This document shows positions 12,001 through 24,000 of a stretch of 64,000 nucleotides of DNA, piece by piece. The position numbers and the translations under genes are program-made. A model generated the notes under the pieces. The model was not told where the DNA came from. It saw only the letters and a list, made by a program, of their open reading frames with translations, and searched no databases. The first letter of the stretch is position 1. Each line of letters opens with the position of its first letter. The stretch is from Arbacia lixula (lineage: Eukaryota > Echinodermata > Echinoidea > Arbacioida > Arbaciidae), in assembly GCA_963669155.1 (NCBI GenBank), contig OZ022577.1, positions 30,622,053 through 30,686,052 of the forward strand, in the 5' to 3' direction.

Positions 12001-15000
12001 CCTTGATGTTAAACAAGAAGGGATAGGTGTGGTAAAGGTTATTTATAACTGAATGTTTTGAAGATCTGTGAAATTGACTTGCCTTGTGTGTTATGTTTCT
12101 CTTTGCTGTGAACCGCAGTATAAGGTTGGGGGATTGTGTTTTTGACAGGGAGACGGTGCCTGAGAAGAAGGCTAAGCTGAGCGAGGTCCTGAAGCTTCTG
12201 AATCGCTATAACGACGGGATCGGGGCCATCCAGGACTGGCTGCACGAGGCTGAACGGCTCCTGGCCGAATCTCAACAGGAGGCTTCCACTGAGCCTGCCA
12301 GCGTTGTTCAAGAAAGGCTACAGAAACAGAAAGTAAGCACTGCAAGAATAATGTTTTAGGGGGTGTGTGTCACATTGTTGTCATGGTTACATGGTTACTT
12401 GAGAAGTGCTTTATCTTGGGTTTTGACAAAAAATATGAATAAATAAGTGAATAAATGTAATATTACAATGGAGCCTGAGATCAAATGCATAGTGATTGCA
12501 ACCAAATGCATTCAGCTCCATATAGTCTGACTGCAATAGATTGCAATCAGCTGTGACGTTGATCTCAGGTCCAACTGTAAGTCCTGTTTGCTGATGAATG
12601 TAATTGTGACGCTTTCATTGAGCGTGTCAGTGTCATGCAAGCTAGGCTACAAAGCAGGAAGGAAGCATTGCAGGAGTACTGTTTGATTGGGTATTGCATT
12701 GCTGTCAATTCATTCTCACAGTTGCAGTTGAGTTGCATTGAGTGATGAGAGCTAGGCTGCTGAAATAAAAAGTTAGCAGTTGAGTGATACTATCTTGTGA
12801 GATATTCATATGGCTGATTTGTATCATGGTAATGAGCAATAAAAATCTCCCAAATGTAGCACTTGAATATCGGAAGATTTTTCACATGTCTACCAAATTT
12901 TGTCTGCTTAATCCTTTGTGTATTATGTCCACATGAAAGTGCATGGCTAACTTGATAAAAGCAGAAGCATATTGCTGTCTGGCCTTTTCCACAGTTTATT
13001 TTTGGGGTAAAAATAAAAGAAGATATGAATGCTAAGTTTGAGTGGGATTCTGGATCCACAATGGCTCTCCATGGTCTTACATTGCTCTCATTATGCTGTT
13101 ATTGTCCAGATAGGAATAAATTCTGGATAACTGGATAACTGGATAAATCTCATATTTGATTCCATCCAGGCTCACTTTGCCAATGCACAGGTGATTGAAG
13201 GGAAGCTGAAAGAGAAGACACACATTGTGAAGTACGTCATCAACCTGCAGTATACCTACGTAGACACCACCGTCCTAGAGTCCAGTGTCTCAAACCTCAG
13301 TGACAGACTACAGGTGGGCCAAACAGTCCTCCTTCACCTTCCTTCATACCATTTCAGACCATTTTTGATAAAAATCTACATAACTCTTTATGCACACACA
13401 AACTGCTGTTAAATAGAAATTATATACTCCTCTTGAAAAAAGTCACATGTTGCAGGCAAACAGTTATTAAAAATATGAGAATATTGTGACTGTCAAGTTA
13501 GGTTAGGTCTGGACTAGTCTGATGAAGTATGTTTCCTTATTTCTGTATTGTCAGACCTAACAGACCATCAAGTGTGGTTTAGATTTGGTCTAGTGAAATA
13601 TGTTTCCTTGTTTATGTATTTCTGTGATTATCAAGCTGTCAATTCTGATCTTGTTTTGGTCAGTGAAATTTGTTTCCTCATTGCTGTAAGTACAGACCTA
13701 CACTGTATCAGACTGTTAAGTGTGTTTTAGGTTTGGTCCCATGAAATTTGTGTCCTTGTTTCTGAATTCCCAGCACTGTCAGACTGTCAATTCTGGTCTT
13801 CATTTGGTCTCATGAAATATGTTTCCTTGTTTCTGTATTTACAGACCTATCAGACTGTCAAATCTTGTCTAGGCCTAGTCTCAGTATGCTGAATTAAAAT
13901 ATGCATCCCTGTCTCTGTATCTATAGTACCATCAGGCTGTCAAATCAGGTCTAGGTCTAGTCTTGGTATGATAAATTAAAATATACACCCTTGTTCCTGT
14001 AATTCCAGGACTGTATTTCTGGTCTAGGTCCAGTCTAAATACAGTAAATTGATATATACATCCTTGTGTCTGTATTTCTAGGACTGCCAGGCCAAGCGGA
14101 CGGAGCTTGAGTCCAAGGTAGCGTCTGAGGCGGAGGGCTGGTCTAGGTTTGAGACTCAGGAGGCAGAGCTCAAGACGTGGGTGCTGAAGGCTGAGAGAGT
14201 CCTTCAGACCAATCAAGGCCCACCAAGCCAACAGCTGGAACAACACAAGGTCAGAAATGGAAAAAAAAAAGTGTGATTTTGTCTGAGAAACGATGACACA
14301 GGTCTAGTGTTTATCCTCTGTTAGCCTATCTTTCGCTTTGTCATAAGCAAAGTTGCATTTAGGTCAGACTCTTTTAACATCATCTAGCTGAGGGTAGTGC
14401 ACATGGCCTGTGTGATTGTTAGGTCTTTCTTAAATTAAAATTTAGGTAGGAAGAAGACAACTATCAGGAGAAAAATACCGATCAATCTCCTATTAGATCA
14501 TTTCTCTGCTAGAGAGACTACTGGCCGGTGTGTATTGCTTGTGCAAGAATGCAGCAATGGCAAACAAAGTGTTTACCTTCTCAGTGCCAACCAATCACAA
14601 GCTAATGTCAATTGTTATAACCTTTAGGGTATGGGGAGGAATCAGCGACCAAGTATCTGGAGATTTGTCAGAGTGTATGACCAGGATAAGATATAAGAAA
14701 GAGAGTGACTGTCTTGTATTGACCAATGTGTCCCCTTCCCTCTGTCCATCAGGCAATGTTTGGTGTAGGAGAGCCGGTAGCAGTGACCAAGTATCTGGAG
14801 GTCTGTCAGAACCTTCTGCATGCCCTGCCCGCTGCCAAGAGGGAAGACGTGCAGAAGAGGATGGTGGCACTGCAGGAGAGATACCAGGTCAGTAAAAGAC
14901 AACGCAACTTTGCTCTCTTTCCGTAGTCTATGACTGGAAATGTGACGTGACCTACTTGTAAAAAAATCCCATGACTGAGTCCTATAATTCAGCCAGTCAC

Positions 15001-15510
15001 AGAGTCATACGATGGCCTGAGAAGCCCAAACAGATGCAGAAAATAGGGCCCACTTGTAGGAAATTGAAATTGACATAGTTGCTCAATATTTTCAAGTAAT
15101 ACATGTTTATTCTTAATTGTTCTTTTTTGCACCCAACCCTTTCAAGTTGTCTGTTGAATGGTTTTCAAGTGTCAAAGAGTGAAACTATAATGGGAAACAG
15201 ACATTATGATTGCTTCAAATAATTATTTCAGGGTGTTTATTGTAAACGATTCTTTGCCACTTAAATCGCTTATCCAAGTCTAGGCAAAAGTGTATTGAAT
15301 TGCCAGAACATTCATATGAGAAATGAACAATTATCTTTTCAGAAAACGTTGCTGTTGAAACAAAGTGAGTTTATTATTTGGAAATAAATCTAAAATAGTT
15401 TTAAGAGTGGAACAGCCTGAGAAACAGCAAGTATGAAAGGGAGAGCAGAGTAGTGTAACAGTGGATTGAGCTCAGAGTTACAATGCAGTCTGTATAAGTG
15501 TCAGTGATAA

Positions 15511-15601
<91 letters not shown>

Positions 15602-18600
15602 ATCAGGCTGTCAGTGATGAAGCCCCCAAGAGAATGAACCAGCTGCAGTTTGAAGATGTCCAGAGTCAGCTGACCAGTCGCCTAGACACCGCCAAGACCC
15701 AACTCAGCCAGGAAAAACACGCCCTCAAGTCCGGGACCCCACCTCAACAAGTCCTTCGGGAACATCAGGTACATGTATGCCCGAGGACTCCCTAGTCCTT
15801 CTTACTGCATTCTCACCTATCATGCTCATTAAAATGCTGTCCAGCGACATGTTTGAAATAAGCCATGAATGTTCACTTTTTGCATTAACCATTTGGGTTC
15901 CAGATAAACATACTCTATGAGATTTGTGTGTATTACTTGTGAAAAAATGGCACACGTAGCACACACAAATTTAAACCAAACCAATCTTGACCCAAACAGG
16001 CCTTCTTCACTGAACCTCACCTGTTGACCGAGATGGCCGGACAGGTGCAAGTCCTGGAGACCATTCAGGCCCAGCTGGTCAGAGCTGACCAGTCTCGGGC
16101 TGCTCCCATGGCTCAGGCTTGCAGGGAGACTAAGCAGAGATACCAGGATGTGCTGGAGGATGCAGAGGGTCTGGAGAAGAGACTAAAACTGGCCCCCAAG
16201 AGATGGCAGCAGTATGAAGAAGAGTAAGATCAAACTTTTCTTTGTGGAATTTTAGTGAATTTAATGTCAGATGATCCAGATAAAACCAATTCAGAGCAAT
16301 TTAAAACAGCCATATTTTTATATTAACCTACATTAGTATTTCACAGACTATCATAAACACAATGATGTACAATGTAGTTCAGTGCAAATGTCGAAAAGCA
16401 TAAGTTATGAAACACAGACTCATTTGTAGAGGTATAAATCTTTATATGTTTATGAATTGCATATAAAATTTCTTTCAAAATTTGTAGACAACATTTGCAA
16501 TCATGATATGATATGACTTTATAAATGCAAGGATGCAATACCAGTGCATTAAGGTGGGCAATTCCTGAATGTAGACGATTTTACAAAATGCAAAACACAC
16601 AAAGCATAGCATGTCTTTACTGGCTAAGGGACTATAAGTAATGCAGATCTGTAGAAAATGCATTTCATGAAATCTTGTGCAATATTTGTTTTTCCACAGC
16701 ATTGAGCGAGTAGTGGCCTGTAATGACGAGACCAAACGAACCCTGACAGCGCTGGCTGAGGCTGATAGTGTGAAGGAGGTAGAGGAAGCAGCCTCAAACA
16801 TCCAGGTGAGCAGCCATTTTGATTTTCTGTGTAAAGTCCTAATAAATGTTTCTGGCAGTCTCAGAAAAGGACTGTGTAAGATTTGTATGTCACAACCTGG
16901 TAAGAAGGAGGACAGGAGAATACAGATGTTAAATATAAAAAAATACAGTGAGAAGGAGAAGGAATAAGTAGGATGGATGAGTAAGAGGAGAAGGAGAATA
17001 ACATTACAACTTCGCGATTGGCATGGAGAAACAAACTTTTTTATCCTCCCAGTGAAGAGTGCACATTTTAGATCAATTTTACTCTCACCCTCTCTCTGTC
17101 TCCTTCTCTTGCTCTTTCCTTTGCTCTCTTTCTATATATCTCTCTTGTTCTTTGTCCCTCTTTCTAAATGTATCTCTTTATTTCTATCTCTATCTGTAGT
17201 TCTATCTTTTTATATCTAATCCAACTGCATTTTAATATCATGGTTGAAATCAACAAAAAATATATATGTCTCTCTTTCCCCCACCCCAACCAACTCCCCT
17301 CCCTCCTCTTCTACCCCCCCCCCCCAGGACCTGCTGGCAGCCAGTGACATCTCCTCAGACATCCTCACCCAGCTGCAGGGAGACCTAGCCTCCTTTGGCC
17401 AGGACCTCCCTGAGGACACGGCCCAGAGGAAGTCCGCCCTCCTCTCCTCCCTCTCCAGGCAGCTCACGACTCAGCGGGCAGCCCTGGAGGAGGCAGCAGC
17501 CAGGAGAGTCCCAGCCCTACAGGCCTGGCTGGGGTGCAGGGAGTCGGGGCAGGAGGTGATGGCGCGGTTAGAAGACGTTCACAGGATAAACCAGGAGAAT
17601 GGGGCATGGGAGGATGCGCCGACTCTGCAGGAATGCTGCGACAGGCAACAGGTACGCTTTTAATCCAACTGCATTTTAAAAATGATGGTTGCAATTCACA
17701 ATATTGCAGTGTATATGTCTCTTTCTCTTTCTCTCAACCCCTTCTCCCTCCCTGTCTCTCTCTCTCCTTATTGTCTCGCCCACCAGAGGTGAAGGCGAGA
17801 CTAAGGGATCCAAATGGCGTCCGTCCGTCGTCCGTCCGTCGTCCGTCCGTCGTCCGTCCGTCGTCCGTCGTCCGTCCGTCGTCCGTCGTCCGTCGTCCGT
17901 CGTCCGTCACAAATGTTAAAGTTTACCTGCAAGACTCTCTTATGATCCATAACTTCACATGGGTTGCTTGGATTACAACCTAACTTGGGTCATAGATGCA
18001 CTGGGGGTACCTACATGTTATGGTGGCGTTGGAGGTCACAGGATAAGGTCAAAGGTCATTTGAGGTCATACGTTAAAGTTTACCTGCAAGACTCTTTTTT
18101 GACAAATAACTTCACATAGGTTGCTTGGATTACAACCTAACTTGGGTCATAGATGCACTGGGGGTACCTTCATGTTATGGTGCTGTTGGAGGTCACAGAA
18201 TAAGGTCAAAGGTCATTTGAGGTCATACGTTAAAGTTTACCTGCAAGACTCTCTTTTGACAAATAACTTCACATGGGTTGCTTGGATTACAACCTAACTT
18301 GGGTCATAGATGCACTGGGGGTACCTTCATGTCATGGTGGCGTTGGAGGTCACAGGATAAGGTCAAAGGTCATTTGAGGTCATACGTTAAAGTTTACCTG
18401 CAAGACTCTCTTTTGACAAATAACTTCACATGGGTTGCTTGGATTACAACCTAACTTGGGTCATAGATGCACTGGGGGTACCTACATGTTATGGTGCTGT
18501 TGGAGGTCACAGGATAAGGTCAAAGGTCATTTGAGGTCATACGTTAAAGTTTACCTGCAAGACTCTCTTTTGACAAATAACTTCACATAGGTTGCTTGGA

Positions 18601-20715
18601 TTACAACCTAACTTGGGTCATAGATGCACTGGGGGTACCTTCATGTTATGGTACCGTTGGAGGTCACAGGATAAGGTCAAAGGTCATTTGAGGTCATACG
18701 TTAAAGTTTACTTGCAAGACTCTCTTATCACACATAACTCATCACATGTTGCTACAATGGCAATCAAACTTGGATGATGGATGCACTGGGGGCACCTGCA
18801 TGTTATTGTGCTGTAAGAGGTCACATGATAAGGTCAAAGGTCATTTGAGGTCATACATTAAAGTTTACTTGCAAGACTCTTGGTGAAGCAAGGTGGTCGC
18901 CAGTGTAAAAAACGCGCGGCGCTTGCGCCGCGCGTAAAAAATGAAGAGCTATTTTGCGCCACGCGCTAAATATTAGAGGTTGTTTTGCGCCACGCGTAAC
19001 TTCTGAAGTGCCACACGTAATTTCAGAAAGGCAAGACGCTAAACTTCTGAAAAAAGGCCGCTAATAGCCAGCACGCAAAATGCTAGCATGTCGTAAGCCA
19101 GCTCTTCATTCTTACAGGGCGAGCCCGATTTAGCTCGCTTGCCGTTGTTGCATTGCTCATCCCCACTCATTCCCACCCCGCTGCCTGCCCGCCGCACAGC
19201 CCAAAGCGAGTGGGTAAACCAACCCGTTAATACCCCAAAGTTACACACACACAGTACCTGACTACAATGTACACACACACACTCTGACATCTAACATCCA
19301 CACTATGGGTCCTGCCACCAGGGAGAGATAAGGAAGAACGTGTCGGTGGAAGAAGGAAAAGTTATTTACAGAGATAGAGAGTGGATAACATGATAAGAGG
19401 ACTGTCGATAGGTCTAGATAGGAAAGAGTGGATGAAAGAGGCCCATATATTGACAGAAAGAGGGTGACAAAGAAAGAGAGAGAGAAAGAGGGGGAGGGAG
19501 GGAGAGAGAAAGAGAGGGAGAGAGAAAGAAAGAGGGGGAGAGAAAGAGAGAGGGAGAGAGAGAGTGGGTGGAGCGAGGAAGAAAGGATTCTTTGTTTTTA
19601 TCTGACTTTTTATCCCCAATATTACCAAGTGCATAAATACGTTTAGATTAAATCTAAAAAAAATAAACACATTTATAAACAACGTCCCATGCATCTCAAA
19701 TAAAAACATGCAGTCGAACTATTTCGTTGAAATATGGGTCCATGCAGTGCAACGATAAACAAGGTAGGAGCGGGGAGGCAACTCCCACCTCTCTGGTAGG
19801 AGCGACATGCATAGTGCGGAGCAGGCTAGGCTCAGTCTGAGCGTGCGCGCGAGGCCACAAGCACATGTCAACACTTGTGCCCAACCATGTGGACTGTACC
19901 ATGGAGGTGTAACATCTCCATGATTGCACATTCCATTAAACCATGGACCCTACCACCCCACCGACCGACAACTTAGTTTCTTATCCATGTTATCAGTCCC
20001 CTGGGAAATGGGAAAAGGGGGGGGGGGAGGAGGGGGGGGGGGGGCTAGACAGTACATTTATCACCGTCCGGCTCCCGAGAGAAAAACAAAGAGCAAAAAA
20101 ATGAAAACTCAGAAGGGAGAGAATGATGGGAAAGAAAATGTGAATAAAGGAATGGGGAGAGCGAGAGAGAATCCTGAATCCTATGAAAAGAGAGTGAGAA
20201 GGAGCAAGTCAAAGAAGATAAGGGAAATGCAGAGAAAGGAAAGGAGAGAGGGAAAGTATTTAAAAGAGAGAGAGAAGGAATGAGTAAAAATGAAGAAAGA
20301 GGGAAAATTAGATAAAGGCAAGGAGAGAGAGAGAGAGAGAGAGAGAGGCAGATGCACAGAGGAGCAAAACATGGTAGTGTACATTATCAAGATAGTGGAG
20401 CAGTTAAGCTTTTATTACACACTCCAAGCCATGAAGCCTTGGTCGCGGTAATGGGAATACAACGCATGGGACCGGACAGGGTTGTAGCCGTCATAGAGGA
20501 ATGTTAGAAGTACGAGCGCGCGCATATTTTGCTTCGTATTTCTGGGGCGCACTTACTGCGACTTAGATGTATTGAACTCTTGACTGAACTGTCGACAAGC
20601 AGCTTTCCCAGGGGGAAAAAAACCAAGACGCAGTGCCATTGGTTACACTCCATTTTCGTAACCAATTGTTTTGACCAATCATGATAAAGATTGTCTTCAC
20701 TATTAACTACGCTGC

Positions 20716-20753
<38 letters not shown>

Positions 20754-20938
20754 TTAAGAGGTCAGTCGATAGGTCAAGAGGACAGTATATCCACAGATAT
20801 AGGGAGAGGGGGGGGGGAGAGAGAGAGGGACGGAGGGAGGCGGACAGAGAGAGAGAGAGAGAGAGAGAAGGGGGGGGGAGAAAATTCTTTGGTTTCATAT
20901 GACTTTTTTTTATCCCGGTTGGAAGAAGGAAAAATATT

Positions 20939-20975
<37 letters not shown>

Positions 20976-21049
20976 TAAGAGGTCAGTCGATAGGTCAAGA
21001 AGACAGTATATCCACAGAAAGAGGGAGAGAGAGGGGGGAGGGAGGCGGA

Positions 21050-21082
<33 letters not shown>

Positions 21083-24000
21083 AAGGAGAGAAAAATCTTT
21101 GCATGCATCTCAGTCTTATCGGCGCGCACGAGGCAAAAAAAAAGCACATGTCAACCACATGCCGCCCAGCCACGTGGACTGTACCAGGGATCCCTGATTG
21201 CACATTCCATTAAACCATCGACTTCATCCCACAGACGGACAATGTTATCAGTCCCCTGGGAGCTGGCCCTGGGGGCTAGACAGCAGATTTATCACCGTCC
21301 GGCTCTCCGTGTGACCTGATACTGAGTCTGACCTCATGAGGTCGTGGCCAGACATGTCACCACTCACCCGTGATTACATTATTTGGGCATAAATGTGGCT
21401 TGGTTTCTTTCGATTGCAAATGGGTCGTGTTATGTTGTTAAAACTGTGTGGTGAATTTCTTGATTCAGCGCATACGTAACAATCAACGACAAACAAACCT
21501 ATGGAGACCATGCTGCGGCATTTTAGCCTATTGTGGAAGGGAGATAAATGGAGCGACTCGGCCAGGGAGAGAAAGAAAAAAGAAAACTCGGAAGGGAGAG
21601 AATGGTGGGAAGGAAAGCGTGAATAAAAGAAAGAGGGGAGAGCGAGAGAGAAAATCTATTAAAAGAGAGTGAGGAGTGAGTCTAAGAAGATAGAAAAAGG
21701 CATGCAGAGAAAGGAAAGGAGAAAGGAGAGAGGGGGGGGAAAGACTTGTTTAAGAGAGAGAAAGAATGAGAGTAAAAATGAAGAAAGAGGGAAAGTTAGA
21801 TAAAAGAACTTAGGAAAGGAGAAAGAAAGGGGGAAAGAGGGGTAATAAGGAGATACAGAGAGAGAGAGACATATCTTGTATAGAGCAGCAGTACATTATA
21901 GTACCTTATTGTGTAATGTTTACGAAGCTCAACTGCACCACACTGCAAGCCCCGGCCACGTTATGTAGCAATGTAGTAACCCATGGTAACGGAAAGCTTT
22001 GTCTATAAGAGTAGCCGTCATGGAGGAATGTTAATTTACGAGCACGCGCATACACCATCTCAAATTTCTGGGGCGCTCTCACGGTGACTTTGATGTATTG
22101 ACTGAAGCAGCTTTCCCAGGAAAAAAAAAATACAGTGCCATTGGTTAGGCTCCTTTTTCTTAACCAATTGTTTTGACCAATCACTATTGCTTGCTGTCAT
22201 GCTTGTGGCTAACCGCGTGCACGTGGTCATGAATTTAGTGCGAGGCTATTAGCGCATTGCTTCGTGTCGTTGTTTCTGGGGCTATACGCTGCCCTGTGCA
22301 ATGAAGATTTTTGATAGGGGATCGTTGTTTGTTATGAAATACATCAAATGGTTGCAGGGGGGAAATAAATATGCTGACAGATGGGAAGATGGAGTTAAAG
22401 GGAAGGATAATAGGTTGAACATAGCCCTTCTTGAAGTCATGATGGACCATGAAAATACACTTCTATCTCCTTTCCATCACTCATCACCAACGCACCATTC
22501 CACAATCATTACTCGTTCTCTCAACGGCTCTGGTATCAGTTTCGGCATTGTGTTATTGTGTTGCGAAATATGCTTACAAACAAAATCAAAAATAGAGAAA
22601 TATTATGTATGAAGATGAAGAAACATAAAGGAGACATGTAATGAAGAAGCAAAATCACAACTAACATAATGTTGAAATTATAATTCTTTTGGTACAGATG
22701 AAACACATGTACAAGCCAAGATAACTGACCAAACACGCAGAACGATAAAAAAACAAAGTTCCATTTAGAAAGAAAAGTACATGTACTTTTAAAAGTAATT
22801 TTCTTCGCTCTAGAAAAGCATTTCTGAACCCGCTAGCTTGCCAATCACGAGGCAAAGCCATTGGATGATCTCCCTTTTAATAATCACAGGCAAGAGTGTA
22901 CATGCGTGAATTATCATCAAACACACACAAACAGGGCTAATGCTGCATGCTGTGTATCACACACAGGTTAGCACAATAGCTCGAGGTTGACAAGGAATCC
23001 CGATGGACTAAGATTGCCGTTGCGAACGCCTATTCCAAGTCGATGACGTCGCACTTGTTGAGTAAAAGCCAGCCCTGTCCATTAGCTATTAACATGCTCA
23101 AATCACGTTCATATGTGCTGAAAATCAAGGCTAAACAAAAACAACAAAAAAAAAATTATTTTTAGTGGGTTGCGTCACAGCTTATTTTTCATATAGCGAG
23201 ATGTCTGATCAGAGTCAGACAAAGTCGATTTCACCGCGATCTTCACACTCATGCCTGCCCTAGCCCTCGCTATACCTGGCCTCTGCTAGGCGTGCTAGCT
23301 ATAAGGAGACGGTCCACAATAAGAAATACGGCTGTGCCGATATGCGCGAAGCTTCACCACGCGAAAATTTAGGGATGTCATTTTGCGCCATGGGAAAATT
23401 ATGCGCTATCGCAAAATGTCTATTTGCGCCGCGCGAAAAAAAAATTCTGGCGACCAGCCTGTGGTGAAGGCTTCCTAACTTATGCACAGAATTGTGTGAG
23501 CATGTGTGAGCATTACTGATGTAGATTTAGGCAAACATTACTCATGCACATTTATGCAAATTTATTCAAAGTCACTATTTTGCACCTGATTTTGATGTTG
23601 TCTGTTTAAAGTTGCTTATTTGTTTGTTTCAGTTTTCTTTTGCGTAGCAACGGAGATCGCGATATTTCTGGTTATTTTCGCAAGTGGGCGAGACACAATA
23701 TTGCTAATGCCTTGTCTCTTTGCCTGTCTTTGTCAGTTTGTCTGCTTCTCTCTCCCTTTTGTCTATGCCTTATTCTCTCTCACACCTTCTGTCTCTAACC
23801 TGATCTCTCTCTGTCCCATAGATACTAGATTATGTTGTTATTGACATGGGAATATCAATTGATGGTACTGACAAGGTTAAGATTATTTGTCAAAGAGTGT
23901 GGTGTCATTTTATCAGATTGAGGAGCAAACACCATTAGCGGACTCTCCAGGAATGCTGTGAGAGGTTGCACTGTACTAGATTTTGTGTCTAACCACATGA

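Larger units (their letters stand above)
18889..23461. mobile_element. Nested hAT-like element, 4,573 bp, non-autonomous
   Basis: The left end CAAGGTGGTCGCCAG and the reversed right end CAGGCTGGTCGCCAG are inverted and continue into GCGCGGCGC-rich arms. The 8-mer TGGTGAAG lies immediately outside both ends (18881-18888 and 23462-23469), a perfect hAT-length target duplication. The interior is GA-rich microsatellite, G-runs and duplicated blocks. No transposase-sized ORF is seen on either strand. Confidence 0.88.
17771..23698. mobile_element. Outer transposon with TTGT(GT)CTCGCCCAC ends, split by a nested hAT-like element
   Basis: The left end TTGTCTCGCCCAC and the reversed right end TTGTGTCTCGCCCAC are inverted, each bounded by TA (17769-17770 and 23699-23700). 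Subtracting the nested insertion leaves about 1,350 bases with no ORF. Just inside the left end GTCTCGCC and GGCGAGAC form a small hairpin (17773-17804). Then come a CCGTCCGTCGT minisatellite and the 157-bp repeats. A TA target fits Tc1/mariner-like mobilisation, but TA alone is weak evidence. Confidence 0.72.

Noticed and set aside
17534..17983. ORF with Arg-Pro-Ser-Val-Val repeats
   Set aside because: Translation of the CCGTCCGTCGT minisatellite and its flank within a transposon.
22301..22612. 103-residue ORF inside the nested element as a possible transposase remnant
   Set aside because: It has no hAT dimerisation or catalytic motif that I can recognise, and its length is within chance for this region.
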